Below, in pieces: positions 8,016 through 16,651 of a stretch of DNA of 64,000 bases. The stretch lies in contig NZ_JQBX01000008.1 in assembly GCF_001437075.1 (NCBI RefSeq), positions 1-64,000 on the forward strand, in the 5' to 3' direction. Below the pieces are notes generated by a model that was not told the DNA's origin, made no database searches, and was given only the letters and a program-made list of their open reading frames with translations. Source of the DNA: Pediococcus stilesii. GTDB lineage: Bacteria; Bacillota; Bacilli; Lactobacillales; Lactobacillaceae. Position 1 is the first letter of the stretch, and the number at the start of each line of letters is the position of its first letter. A program made the position numbers and the translations under genes.

Positions 8016-9170
8016 TTGGATAATAGGACCAGAGGACAGCATCTAAAAAACTGGTTTACAAAGCTAGTTTTAGACAATCGACCAGTAGTAAGTTTGATTA
8101 TTATATTGCTGGTTTTGATGATTTTATACATGTTTTCTAAAGTTACATGGATATTTAGTCCTTTAAAAGACTTTTTTGATATCGTAGGATTTCCGATCAT
8201 TCTGGCGGGAGTGCTCTACTATTTATTGAATCCGCTGGTTGATAAATTAGAAAAGCGTTATCAGCTAAAAAGGGTTGTGTCCATTACAATTATTTTTGTA
8301 GTGATTGCAATTTTAATTGTGGCAGGGATTGTGTCTGTGATACCAACTATTCGAGAACAACTCACGGCCTTAATTCACAATTGGCCAAATTATTGGGACA
8401 CGGTGGTTGATAAAATCGATATAATTTTAAAAGATCCTCGATTTGATGATGTAAAAAAGCAGATTGATGGTATTGGAAGTAATACAATTCAGTCATGGAC
8501 TAAAAGGGCGACGGATGTTGCAAATAATACCGTAACGTCCTTAGGTAGCGTTTTAGGTGTAATCACAAAAATATTTATTGGAATTGTGACGATGCCGTTT
8601 ATTCTTTTTTATTTACTAAAAGACGGGCATGATTTACCACAATTTATTGCTAAAGCAGTCCCGATAAAAAGGCGCCCAGGTTTTATTCAAATTTTATCAG
8701 AGATCAATACTCAACTAAGCCAATATATTAGAGGACAGTTGATTGTAGCATTTTTTGTAGCGTTAATGTTTTTTGTAGGGTACTTGGTGATTGGACTTAA
8801 GTTTGCTTTAACTTTAGGAATCGCAGCTGGATTTTTAAATTTAATTCCGTACCTGGGTTCGTTTTTAGCAATGGTTCCATCGATCGTGATTGGGGCCTTT
8901 GTTTCTCCAACCATGTTACTTAAAGTTTTGATTGTGTTTGTTATTGAACAGACAATTGAAGGACGTTTTGTGTCGCCATTAGTTTTAGGCAGCAATCTGG
9001 ACATCCATCCTGTGACAATCTTGGTTGTTTTATTGGCTTCAGGACAAATGTTTGGTTTGTTTGGTGTGATTTTTGGTATACCAGCCTACGCAGTTTTAAA
9101 AGTGCTATTTATTCATGGTTTTCAAATTCTTAAACGGACCATCGGGGGCTATGAACTAGATGATAAATAG
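8016..9170 (+). CDS. AI-2E family transporter (YtvI/PerM type)
   Basis: Polytopic membrane protein (384 aa) of the AI-2E exporter family (PF01594). It has hydrophobic helices near residues 25-45, 50-70 and 85-110, a central extracytoplasmic amphipathic region, and several helices after residue 180. The family includes proposed autoinducer-2 exporters and Na+/H+ antiporters, and the substrate here is unknown. The start is TTG 8016, with GGCGGTGG just after the preceding stop; it is probably co-transcribed with the PTS IIA gene. A second, divergent paralogue lies at 38617-39669. Confidence 0.85.
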   Translation: MDNRTRGQHLKNWFTKLVLDNRPVVSLIIILLVLMILYMFSKVTWIFSPLKDFFDIVGFPIILAGVLYYLLNPLVDKLEKRYQLKRVVSITIIFVVIAILIVAGIVSVIPTIREQLTALIHNWPNYWDTVVDKIDIILKDPRFDDVKKQIDGIGSNTIQSWTKRATDVANNTVTSLGSVLGVITKIFIGIVTMPFILFYLLKDGHDLPQFIAKAVPIKRRPGFIQILSEINTQLSQYIRGQLIVAFFVALMFFVGYLVIGLKFALTLGIAAGFLNLIPYLGSFLAMVPSIVIGAFVSPTMLLKVLIVFVIEQTIEGRFVSPLVLGSNLDIHPVTILVVLLASGQMFGLFGVIFGIPAYAVLKVLFIHGFQILKRTIGGYELDDK

Positions 9171-9172
9171 GT

Positions 9173-9201
9173 TTGCAGAATTATAAAAGTAATGTTAATA
9201 T
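9173..9201 (+). promoter_or_regulatory. Promoter of the trmL-ftsK leader
   Basis: TTGCAG (9173-9178) and TAATAT (9196-9201) are separated by 17 bp, and TGT precedes the -10 to form an extended -10. Transcription would start near 9208, giving a leader of about 125 nt before trmL. Confidence 0.6.
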
Positions 9202-9206
9202 GCAGT

Positions 9207-9310
9207 TGAAATCGTTTGATCGCAATATCGACTATGTTCGTTTGAAACGGGCAGATTGACTTCACGAACGTAGATACTCGCCGCGTAATACCGAGTATCT
9301 GCGTTTTTAA
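9207..9310 (+). promoter_or_regulatory. Candidate transcription attenuator leader of trmL-ftsK
   Basis: A 13-bp terminator stem (9268-9280 with 9292-9304, one G-T pair) followed by five T residues lies between a promoter and trmL. An alternative 10-bp helix, CTATGTTCGT (9232-9241) with ACGAACGTAG (9264-9273), would use the first six bases of the terminator's 5' arm. The two structures exclude each other, as in riboswitches and attenuators. No known ligand class was recognised. The simpler reading is that the hairpin merely ends the upstream gene. Confidence 0.5.
9268..9308 (+). terminator. Intrinsic terminator upstream of trmL
   Basis: A 13-bp stem with one G-T pair, an 11-nt loop and GTTTTT at the 3' side. 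It lies 98 bp behind the AI-2E gene and 26 bp before trmL, downstream of a good promoter. Confidence 0.8.
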
Positions 9311-9333
9311 TTTTAGACGTATGGAGAATAATT

Positions 9334-9849
9334 ATGACGAATCATATAGTGTTATTTGAACCTTTAATGCCTGCTAACACAGGAAATATTGCCCGAACAT
9401 GTGCGGGTACCAATTCAGTTTTACATTTAATCAAACCGCTGGGATTCACAATTAATGATAAAACAGTAAAGCGGGCGGGGTTAGATTACTGGGATAAGGT
9501 AAAAATTGTCTATCATGAAAATTTGCCGGAGTTTTTAGAAACGATACCAGACAAGAAGAGGTTGTTTGTTGTTTCAAAATTTGCAAGTAAAGCATATTCC
9601 CAGGCTAATTATGCCAGTGATGATGCCGAAGATGTCTATCTTTTGTTTGGAAAAGAGACGACAGGATTACCAGAAGCCTTCATGCACCAATACGCCGAAT
9701 GTGCAATTCGAATTCCCCAAAATGATGAAAACATTCGGGCGCTAAATTTGTCTAATTCGGTGGCAATTGTCATTTATGAAGTGTTGAGACAGCAGAGCTT
9801 TCCAAATTTAGAGATGTCGCATTTGTATGAAAACGATAAGTTGAAATAG
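9334..9849 (+). CDS. trmL: tRNA (cytidine/uridine(34)-2'-O)-methyltransferase TrmL
   Basis: SPOUT-class methyltransferase (171 aa) that methylates the 2'-O of the tRNA wobble base using SAM. The N-terminus (LFEPLMPANTGNIARTCAGTNSVLHLI) and the knot motifs LLFGKETTGLP and IRIPQNDENIRALNLSNSVAIVIYEVLRQ are diagnostic of this family. The length is that of a stand-alone catalytic domain. GGAG lies before ATG 9334. The gene is 8 bp upstream of ftsK and shares its transcript and leader. Confidence 0.92.
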   Translation: MTNHIVLFEPLMPANTGNIARTCAGTNSVLHLIKPLGFTINDKTVKRAGLDYWDKVKIVYHENLPEFLETIPDKKRLFVVSKFASKAYSQANYASDDAEDVYLLFGKETTGLPEAFMHQYAECAIRIPQNDENIRALNLSNSVAIVIYEVLRQQSFPNLEMSHLYENDKLK

Positions 9850-9857
9850 GGTTAATT

Positions 9858-12185
9858 ATGGCTAAAGCAAAGAAAAAAAGAAAATCAAAAGTAACCCGAA
9901 AATCAAAGAATAGAACCACTATACCAACTAAAAACTTGTTGGGGCTGATATATATACTGGTTGCAGTTTTTGGTTACTTTGGTCGTGGATTCTTAGGGAT
10001 TTTGGCCGCTAATATGTTTAGGATTTTTGTCGGTGGCCTAAGTTCGTTTTTATTTATATTATTGTTTTTTTATGGAATTTATCTTTTGTTCATGGGACAA
10101 GAATTATCGTTTAAAGGGATTGGCGATCGAATTGCAGGATTAGCTATGGCATCAGTCGGTTATTTACTTTGGATTGAATTTAGATTTGCATCTGATTTAA
10201 ATTTGGAAGGTGGATACATAGAACGAGCAATTGATGGAATTGAGCGATCTTTTTTAGAACAAACGGCGACGAATGATGTGGGCGGTGGAATTGGAGGAGC
10301 GGCGTTGTACACTGTTACACACTTCTTGTTCAGTGGCATCGGTAGCGCATTAATTGCAGTGGTATTGATAGGGCTGGGTTTAGTGGTCTTGTTTGGAATA
10401 CCATTTCAACAAGTTCTGGAAAAGATTGGAATTGGGTTCGCTTGGCTGATCAGACATATCGCAATCGCCATTAAGACTTTGGGTGAAGAAGTTGTGCTTT
10501 GGTTTTCTAAATTGGATTTTTCACCAAGAAAAGTTTCAACGCCCAAACATCGAAATGCAGTGACAAAAGAGCCTCGTCAATCCCATCGATCTGAATTTAC
10601 ATCAGAAAAACGTCAGGAGCCGGTGATTGATGGTACAAAGGGCACCGAACACTCCTTGGAGCCTAAGATTGAAATATCAACAGATAATCAAATTAAGCGT
10701 CAGCCTAAAAATCGGGTCCAAGAAGATAACGAGGTTAGCGCGGGTTTTGATAGCGAAGCGGTTGCTAATCCTAATTATCGATTACCATCATCTGAATTAT
10801 TAACTGAAATTCCTCAAACTGATCAGAGCTCGGAATATTCGTCAATAAAGAAAAATACGAAAATTCTACAAGATACCTTAAACAGTTTCGGCGTTGATGC
10901 TTCGGTCGAGAGCGTTAAAATGGGCCCTTCCGTTACAGAATACGAAATTCACCCAGCGATTGGAGTGAAGGTTAGTAAAATTGTTGGGTTAGCTGATGAT
11001 CTGGCGTTAGCATTGGCGGCAAAAGATATTCGAATTGAGGCACCAATACCGGGTAAGTCTTTAATTGGTATCGAAGTTCCAAATCGAACGATCTCGACCG
11101 TTTCTTTTAGGGATATTATCGAATCACAACCTGCTCATCCGGAGGACCCACTAAAGGTTCCGGTCGGCAGAGACGTTTCGGGTAATCTAGTTGAAGCCGA
11201 TTTAGTTAAAATGCAGCATCTCTTAATCGCGGGAGCAACGGGATCGGGAAAATCGGTGATGATTAATGTAATTATTACCGGATTGTTGATGAATGCTCGC
11301 CCAGATGAAGTGAAACTAATTTTAATTGATCCGAAAAAAGTGGAACTTGGAATCTATAACGATATACCACATCTACTAACTCCGGTTGTGACGGATGCTC
11401 GAAAGGCCGCAAAAGCCTTACATAAGGTTGTTGCCGAAATGCAACATCGTTATGATTTGTTTGCTGAAATGAATCAAAGAAATATTAAAAGCTATAACGA
11501 GTTTATTGAAGAGCAGAACGCGGCTGATGGGTTGAAAAGACCTAAAATACCTTATATTGTTGTTGTCGTTGATGAGTTGGCAGATCTGATGATGGTCGCA
11601 TCCAATGAAGTTGAAGATGCGATTATCAGACTAGCCCAGTTGGCCCGTGCGGCCGGGATTCACATGATTATTGCAACCCAACGTCCTTCCGTTGATGTGG
11701 TAACCGGACTAATTAAAGCTAATGTTCCTTCACGAATTGCTTTTGCAGTTGCATCAGGGACTGACTCAAGAACTATTATTGATAGTAATGGTGCTGAAAA
11801 GCTTTTGGGGAGAGGTGATATGTTGTTCTTCCCAATGGGACAAAATAAACCAGAGCGGGTTCAAGGTGCTTTTATCTCCGATCATGATGTTAAAGAAATA
11901 ATCGATTTTGTTAAGGCACAACAATCTGCCGACTACGATGAAGAATTAAACATTAGCGATCAAGATATTGAAGAAAGAGAGAACGGTGAACTGGATGAGT
12001 ATTATGCAGAAGCTGTTGAACTCGTTACTAATATGCAAAAGGCAAGCACCTCAATGCTCCAGCGTAAATTCCGAGTTGGTTATAATCGTGCGGCAAGGAT
12101 TATGGATCAGTTAGAAGAAAACGGGATAATTGGACCGCAAGAAGGTAGTAAGCCACGCAAAGTATACCGTGAAAATCAAGATTAA
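9858..12185 (+). CDS. ftsK: DNA translocase FtsK/SpoIIIE
   Basis: Membrane-anchored DNA pump (775 aa) that clears chromosomal DNA from the division septum. A very basic N-terminus precedes four or five membrane helices (about 25-180). A hydrophilic linker follows (about 215-320), then the alpha/beta motor with Walker A GATGSGKS near residue 461 and Walker B VVVVDELADLMM. The C-terminal gamma winged-helix (about 700-775, with MLQRKFRVGYNRAARIMDQLEE) recognises KOPS-like polarity sequences. The length is normal for Firmicutes. A strong terminator follows. Confidence 0.95.
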   Translation: MAKAKKKRKSKVTRKSKNRTTIPTKNLLGLIYILVAVFGYFGRGFLGILAANMFRIFVGGLSSFLFILLFFYGIYLLFMGQELSFKGIGDRIAGLAMASVGYLLWIEFRFASDLNLEGGYIERAIDGIERSFLEQTATNDVGGGIGGAALYTVTHFLFSGIGSALIAVVLIGLGLVVLFGIPFQQVLEKIGIGFAWLIRHIAIAIKTLGEEVVLWFSKLDFSPRKVSTPKHRNAVTKEPRQSHRSEFTSEKRQEPVIDGTKGTEHSLEPKIEISTDNQIKRQPKNRVQEDNEVSAGFDSEAVANPNYRLPSSELLTEIPQTDQSSEYSSIKKNTKILQDTLNSFGVDASVESVKMGPSVTEYEIHPAIGVKVSKIVGLADDLALALAAKDIRIEAPIPGKSLIGIEVPNRTISTVSFRDIIESQPAHPEDPLKVPVGRDVSGNLVEADLVKMQHLLIAGATGSGKSVMINVIITGLLMNARPDEVKLILIDPKKVELGIYNDIPHLLTPVVTDARKAAKALHKVVAEMQHRYDLFAEMNQRNIKSYNEFIEEQNAADGLKRPKIPYIVVVVDELADLMMVASNEVEDAIIRLAQLARAAGIHMIIATQRPSVDVVTGLIKANVPSRIAFAVASGTDSRTIIDSNGAEKLLGRGDMLFFPMGQNKPERVQGAFISDHDVKEIIDFVKAQQSADYDEELNISDQDIEERENGELDEYYAEAVELVTNMQKASTSMLQRKFRVGYNRAARIMDQLEENGIIGPQEGSKPRKVYRENQD

Positions 12186-12206
12186 AATAACGTTGCTACA
12201 AGCAAA

Positions 12207-12254
12207 AAGCCTTTCGTTGTGAGAGTTATAACTCATAACGAAGGGCTTTTTTAT
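12207..12254 (+). terminator. Terminator of trmL-ftsK
   Basis: A 17-bp stem with two G-T pairs (12207-12223 with 12232-12248) is followed by a T run, 20 bp after the ftsK stop. Confidence 0.92.
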
Positions 12255-12313
12255 TGAATAAATATTTATGCATCAAATTCTAAAGAGACGTCTTAAAAAA
12301 TTAATTTTTAGCA

Positions 12314-12445
12314 TTATCCTGCGCCAAGTAATTGAGCTAATGGTGCATATAAGACACTACCTAAAGTCAAAATAATCATAATCCATACAAAAACCATGAT
12401 AGTTTTTTGTAAACCACTTTTCTTTTTTTTCTTGTTGTTGTACAT
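12314..12445 (-). CDS. Small DUF4044-type membrane protein
   Basis: A 43-residue protein that begins MYNNKKKKK and continues into a single hydrophobic helix, IMVFVWIMIILTLGSVLYAPL (about 16-36). The poly-lysine head and the VTMVFVWIM-like helix match the small DUF4044 proteins that lactobacilli often carry beside mraZ, as here. Function is unknown. The reading frame is supported by a consensus promoter upstream on the same strand. The SD (GAAAGTAG) is weak. Confidence 0.8.
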   Translation of the reverse strand: MYNNKKKKKSGLQKTIMVFVWIMIILTLGSVLYAPLAQLLGAG

Positions 12446-12477
12446 GAAAACACTACTTTCTTGGTTGAATTACACCA

Positions 12478-12506
12478 ATTCTACAATAAGCGTTTTTGTT
12501 AAGCAA
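12478..12506 (-). promoter_or_regulatory. Promoter of the DUF4044 gene
   Basis: On the minus strand, TTGCTT (12501-12506) and TAGAAT (12478-12483) are separated by exactly 17 bp, about 33 bp before the DUF4044 start codon. This supports the small gene being real. Confidence 0.72.
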
Positions 12507-12512
12507 ATATGA

Positions 12513-12586
12513 AAAAGTCCCCCACTGGTCGCCCACCCCATAAATGATGGGTGAACCGCGTAGTGTAGGGGATTTTATTTTTTATG
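12513..12586. other. Long imperfect hairpin with T-rich flanks on both strands
   Basis: The outer arm TCCCC/GGGGA (12518-12522 with 12568-12572) continues through CACT/AGTG and GGT/ACC to an inner CACCC/GGGTG stem (12534-12538 with 12549-12553). A T run follows on the plus strand (12573-12586). On the minus strand ACTTTTTC follows. It resembles a bidirectional terminator, yet no plus-strand gene lies between the ftsK terminator and here. It could block antisense transcription, or be a small RNA or leader element. Confidence 0.5.
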
Positions 12587-12623
12587 TTACTTAAAAAAAA
12601 CTTATAAAAAAACATACTTGAAT

Positions 12624-12656
12624 AGAGTGGTGGAAAGTGGGGGGAAGTGGTAATAT
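12624..12656 (+). promoter_or_regulatory. MraZ-box repeats overlapping the mraZ promoter
   Basis: Three exact 10-bp direct repeats with core RAGTGG are present: AGAGTGGTGG, AAAGTGGGGG and GAAGTGGTAA (12624-12653). MraZ proteins bind tandem decameric repeats of this kind (TGGGA-type in E. coli, AAAGTG-type in mycoplasmas). The last repeat runs into an extended -10, TGG TAATAT (12651-12656), about 30 bp before the mraZ start. This suggests autoregulation of the dcw operon. Whether MraZ represses or activates here cannot be told. Confidence 0.78.
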
Positions 12657-12687
12657 TGTAGTAGATTCAGTTGACGGAGGCGGTTTC

Positions 12688-13119
12688 ATGTTCATGGGTG
12701 AATTTGAACATTCACTTGATTCAAAAGGACGTTTAATCATTCCATCTAAGTTTAGGGACCAATTAGGGATGGACTTTGTCATCACTAGGGGTCTGGATGG
12801 GTGTTTATTTGGCTATCCGTTGACGGAATGGAAGTTGGTTGAAGAAAAATTAAGTCAGCTGCCTTCCAATAAGAAAAATAATCGAGCTTTTGTTCGATTT
12901 ATGTTTGCCGATGCGGCTCAATGTAATTTTGATAAACAGGGAAGAATTATTATCCCTAAAAAATTGAGAATGCACGCTGAATTGTCTAAAGAATGTGTTT
13001 TAGTAGGTGTTTCAAATCGAATTGAAATTTGGAATAAGGAACGCTGGAGTGAAACCATTGAAGAAACTGAAGAAAACTTCGACGATATTGCCGAAAATTT
13101 AATTGACTTTGGATTGTGA
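12688..13119 (+). CDS. mraZ: Transcriptional regulator MraZ
   Basis: A 143-aa ring-forming DNA-binding protein and the first gene of the dcw cluster. It has two tandem SpoVT-AbrB-like domains, each with its signature: [13 protein letters not shown] near the N-terminus and [13 protein letters not shown] in the second half. ATG 12688 is chosen because GGAGG (12676-12680) lies 7 nt upstream; this gives the usual family length. A farther upstream in-frame ATG (12637) falls inside the operator repeats. It probably controls its own operon through the repeats at 12624-12653. Confidence 0.95.
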   Translation: MFMGEFEHSLDSKGRLIIPSKFRDQLGMDFVITRGLDGCLFGYPLTEWKLVEEKLSQLPSNKKNNRAFVRFMFADAAQCNFDKQGRIIIPKKLRMHAELSKECVLVGVSNRIEIWNKERWSETIEETEENFDDIAENLIDFGL

Positions 13120-13124
13120 TATAG

Positions 13125-14069
13125 ATGACAGAATTTAAACATACGACAGTTCTTTTAAATGAAACCGTCGATGGATTGGATGTAAAAAAAGACGGGATTT
13201 ACGTTGATTGTACACTTGGTGGTGGTGGACATAGCCAGTTGATCTTATCAAAACTAGGATCAAAGGGACACCTTTATTCATTTGATCAAGATCAAACCGC
13301 CATTGATTATAATCAGAAACATTTAGCTGAATACATAGAAAATAAACAAGTTACATTTATAAAATCAAATTTTAGAAATTTAAAGATTAAATTAAACGAA
13401 TTGGGCGTAACTAAAGTTGATGGAATTCTTTACGACTTAGGGGTTTCTTCGCCACAATTTGATGATGCAGAACGCGGGTTTAGTTACCGCTTTGATGCAC
13501 CCTTAGATATGAGAATGGATCAGGCTCAGGATTTGAATGCCAGGGAAGTTGTTAATTCTTGGGACTACAACGATTTAGTTCGAATATTTTTTAGATATGG
13601 TGAAGAAAAGTATGCCAAACAGGTTGCTCGAAAGATTGAAAATGTTAGATCAGAGTCGCCAATTGAAACTACCGGCGAACTAGCAGAAATTATCAAATCA
13701 GCAATTCCCGCAGCGGCACGACGAACTGGAGGGCATCCAGCAAAAAAAGTGTTTCAGGCAATTAGAATTGCGGTGAATGATGAATTGGGAGCTTTGGAAG
13801 AATCATTAGAGCAAGCGTTGGAACTAATTAATAAAGAAGGACGAATCTCAGTGATCACTTTTCAATCGTTGGAAGATCGATTGGTTAAAAGAATGTTTAA
13901 AGAGAAAACTGAAGTAGGAGATTTACCCGCCGGACTACCAGTTATTCCCGATGAGATGAAGCCAAAATTTAAACTGATTAATAAAAAACCAATTCTTCCA
14001 GCTAATGAAGAATTGGAAGAAAATAGAAGATCACACAGTGCCAAATTGAGAATTATTGAAAAATTATAG
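13125..14069 (+). CDS. rsmH: 16S rRNA (cytosine(1402)-N4)-methyltransferase RsmH
   Basis: SAM-dependent methyltransferase (314 aa) that modifies 16S rRNA C1402 near the P site. The SAM loop [10 protein letters not shown] (about 28-37) follows the family N-terminus [10 protein letters not shown]. The conserved DLGVSSPQ and [23 protein letters not shown] segments are present. It lies directly behind mraZ (5-bp gap), the invariant dcw order. Confidence 0.96.
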   Translation: MTEFKHTTVLLNETVDGLDVKKDGIYVDCTLGGGGHSQLILSKLGSKGHLYSFDQDQTAIDYNQKHLAEYIENKQVTFIKSNFRNLKIKLNELGVTKVDGILYDLGVSSPQFDDAERGFSYRFDAPLDMRMDQAQDLNAREVVNSWDYNDLVRIFFRYGEEKYAKQVARKIENVRSESPIETTGELAEIIKSAIPAAARRTGGHPAKKVFQAIRIAVNDELGALEESLEQALELINKEGRISVITFQSLEDRLVKRMFKEKTEVGDLPAGLPVIPDEMKPKFKLINKKPILPANEELEENRRSHSAKLRIIEKL

Positions 14070-14084
14070 AAGGGGTAGACGCCA

Positions 14085-14468
14085 ATGGCTCAAAATAATT
14101 ATGCTGAACGATCAAAGACAATTAATGATTCGGCACTAACTGGCGTTAGCAAAAAAAAGCTAGAAAAGGCTCGAGAAGTGGTAACCGCCAGACAGTTACC
14201 ACTATCAAAATTTGAAAAGTTTTTAATAACAATTTGCGGATTCATCTTGGTAGGGTTAATGCTAACTGTTGTTTCTGGTAAAATAGGACTATCTAACGCG
14301 CAACATAGTCTTGAAACAACGCAGGAGAAAGCAACCGCCTTATCAAGTAAAAATACGATTATGAAACAAGAAATTAATCAACTATCTGATCAAAGTCGTC
14401 TAGATAAAATTGCTAAAAAGGCAGGCCTTTCTCTTAATTCAGAGAGTATAAGGAATGTAAATAAATGA
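14085..14468 (+). CDS. ftsL: Cell division protein FtsL
   Basis: A 127-aa bitopic divisome protein. It has a cytoplasmic basic N-terminus, one membrane helix (about 45-65, FLITICGFILVGLMLTVVSG) and an extracellular coiled coil (about 70-115) ending in LDKIAKKAGLSL, the FtsL/DivIC-type end. It partners FtsQ/DivIB and DivIC to activate septal peptidoglycan synthesis. Sequence similarity in this family is low, so position between rsmH and the PBP gene is the main support. It overlaps the next gene by 4 nt. Confidence 0.9.
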   Translation: MAQNNYAERSKTINDSALTGVSKKKLEKAREVVTARQLPLSKFEKFLITICGFILVGLMLTVVSGKIGLSNAQHSLETTQEKATALSSKNTIMKQEINQLSDQSRLDKIAKKAGLSLNSESIRNVNK

Positions 14469-16633
14469 TGAACCGAAAGAAGCGAACAACTAGTACTAAA
14501 GAAACGCAACACAATCGAAAAATGTTTGGAAAATGGCTTTTGCTGATTGTGCTTGGTGTGTTCATAGTGATTGTTGGGCGCTTTTCTTATATTGCGGTAA
14601 GTGGCACAGTTGAAAGTGTCAATTTAAGCAGTCAAGCAAAGCGTCTTTACACCGATAATAAAACGATTAAGGCCAAAAGGGGTTCAATTTTAGATACGAA
14701 TGGAAATCCCATCGCCGAGGACACAAGTACGTATTCAATTTATGCCGTTCTTAGCAAATCACAGGTAGGACCTAATAAAAAGCCTCTCTATGTAACAAAC
14801 AAAGAAAAAACGGCTAAGGTTTTAAGTAAATATTTGCCTATAAGCTATAAAAAGGCATTAAAGACTTTGAATCCTTCTAATAGCAAAACCTTCCAAGTCG
14901 AGTTTGGGGGTGCAGGAAACAATATCTCGGTTTCCACCAAAGAAAAAATTGAACGAGAAAAACTAAGTGGGATTAACTTTGTGTCATCAGAAGCACGATT
15001 ATATCCCAATGGTACGTTTGCATCGAATTTGATTGGTTTTGCACAGCAATCGAAGCAAAAGGGAACTGACTCCACGCAACTTTCAGGAGTGATGGGCCTC
15101 GAAAAAATGAATAATAAAAAATTAAGTGGTACTGATGGTGAACAATCCCTACAAAAAGATAAGTTTGGTTATCAGTTGCCCGGATCTCAAGTTGAAAGAC
15201 CAGCACGTGATGGAAGTACAATCTATACAACAATTGATCAACGGTTACAAACGATTATGGAAAATGTTGTTGGAAAGGTTCAATCAGACACACATTCAGA
15301 GTCCATGAGTGCTACCATTATGAACGCTAAAACAGGTGCAATTTTAGCCACAACTCAACGACCAACTTTTAATTCCTCGACTAAAAAGGGGTTATCCAAG
15401 GCGTGGAATAACGCACTGGTACAAGATACCTTTGAGCCGGGTTCAACGATGAAGGTCTTTACGACCGCTGCGGCAATTGATAGTGGTAATTTTAATGCAA
15501 ATGATACGTACGAGTCTGGTACGTATGAAATTGATGGAAAAACTATTCCGGATTGGAAAAAAGAAGGATGGGGTGTTATTTCATACGCGAAAGGATTTGC
15601 GCTATCAAGTAATGTTGCGATGGCCCATTTAGAACAAAAAATGGGAGCTAAAACTTGGAAGAAATATATTGACCGTTTTAAGTTACTAAAGTCCACTGAT
15701 TCAGGTTTGGAAAGCGAATCAAAGGGGAGCATCCAATTTGATTATCCGATCGAGCAAGCCAACACAGCATTTGGTCAAGCGGTTAATGTGACAGCAATTC
15801 AAATGCTACAGGGTTTCACCGCAATTGCAAATAATGGTCAAATGGTAAAGCCACAGTTTATTAAAAAGGTTGTTAACCCAAATACTGGAAAGACGACATT
15901 TTCGATGAAAACCGAAAAGCTTGGCAAACCTATTAAGGCAAGTACTGCCAAACAAGTTCGTGGTTTAATGGAAGATGTAGTTTATAAGTCTTACGGTATC
16001 GGATCGGCTTTTAAATTGAACGGATATAAAATTGCTGCTAAGACAGGGACAGCCCAAGTTGCTAATTCGAATGGTACAGGGTATTTGACCGGTGACAATA
16101 GTTATTTATATTCTGTTGTGGGTATGGCACCATCGAAAAACCCCAAATATATCATGTATATTACTATGAAAAAGCCAAAATTAAAGGGTGATAAAACCGC
16201 AACTGAACTTCTTGATGAAATCTTTGGGCCTGTGATGAAGCAAGCATTGGAGCAAGACAAAGAGACTTCAAATTCAGATATAAATAGTTCTGTTGAAGTG
16301 CCTAACCTTGTGGGAAAAGATATAAGTGATGCCAGCAAAGAGTTAGGTAAAAACAATGTTGCCGTTGTTACATTAGGAAACGGGAAAAAAGTTACCGAAC
16401 AGTCTGAGACTGAGGGAACAAAGGTTTTGGTTGGACAACGGATTTTGTTGAATACTGGCGGAACAATTACGATGCCGGACTTATCTGGCTGGTCAAAAAA
16501 TGATGTTATTAAGTTGACGTCAATGTTAAATATTAATGTTAAATATACCGGTAATGGTTTTGTATTCGATCAATCGATTTCAAAGGGAAGTCCGATTCGA
16601 TCAGGTACAACAATGACCGTTAATTTAAAGTAA
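14465..16633 (+). CDS. pbp2x: Septal penicillin-binding protein (PBP2x/FtsI class) with PASTA domains
   Basis: Class B transpeptidase (722 aa) that cross-links septal peptidoglycan. A membrane anchor (about 22-44) leads into a dimerisation domain. The transpeptidase follows, with the active serine in STMK (about residue 325), SSN, and KTGTAQ (about 525). Two C-terminal PASTA repeats (about 610-722; VPNLVGKDISDASKEL and MPDLSGWSKNDVIKL) probably bind muropeptides. The architecture is that of PBP2x/PBP2B in lactic acid bacteria. ATG 14465 overlaps ftsL by 4 nt. Confidence 0.95.
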   Translation: MMNRKKRTTSTKETQHNRKMFGKWLLLIVLGVFIVIVGRFSYIAVSGTVESVNLSSQAKRLYTDNKTIKAKRGSILDTNGNPIAEDTSTYSIYAVLSKSQVGPNKKPLYVTNKEKTAKVLSKYLPISYKKALKTLNPSNSKTFQVEFGGAGNNISVSTKEKIEREKLSGINFVSSEARLYPNGTFASNLIGFAQQSKQKGTDSTQLSGVMGLEKMNNKKLSGTDGEQSLQKDKFGYQLPGSQVERPARDGSTIYTTIDQRLQTIMENVVGKVQSDTHSESMSATIMNAKTGAILATTQRPTFNSSTKKGLSKAWNNALVQDTFEPGSTMKVFTTAAAIDSGNFNANDTYESGTYEIDGKTIPDWKKEGWGVISYAKGFALSSNVAMAHLEQKMGAKTWKKYIDRFKLLKSTDSGLESESKGSIQFDYPIEQANTAFGQAVNVTAIQMLQGFTAIANNGQMVKPQFIKKVVNPNTGKTTFSMKTEKLGKPIKASTAKQVRGLMEDVVYKSYGIGSAFKLNGYKIAAKTGTAQVANSNGTGYLTGDNSYLYSVVGMAPSKNPKYIMYITMKKPKLKGDKTATELLDEIFGPVMKQALEQDKETSNSDINSSVEVPNLVGKDISDASKELGKNNVAVVTLGNGKKVTEQSETEGTKVLVGQRILLNTGGTITMPDLSGWSKNDVIKLTSMLNINVKYTGNGFVFDQSISKGSPIRSGTTMTVNLK

Positions 16634-16651
16634 TGAGTATGGGAGAGAAAG

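Noticed and set aside
12461-12487. Plus-strand promoter TTGGTT...TACAAT feeding the orphan hairpin
   Set aside because: The spacer is only 15 bp and no further support is visible, so it is not listed as a promoter.
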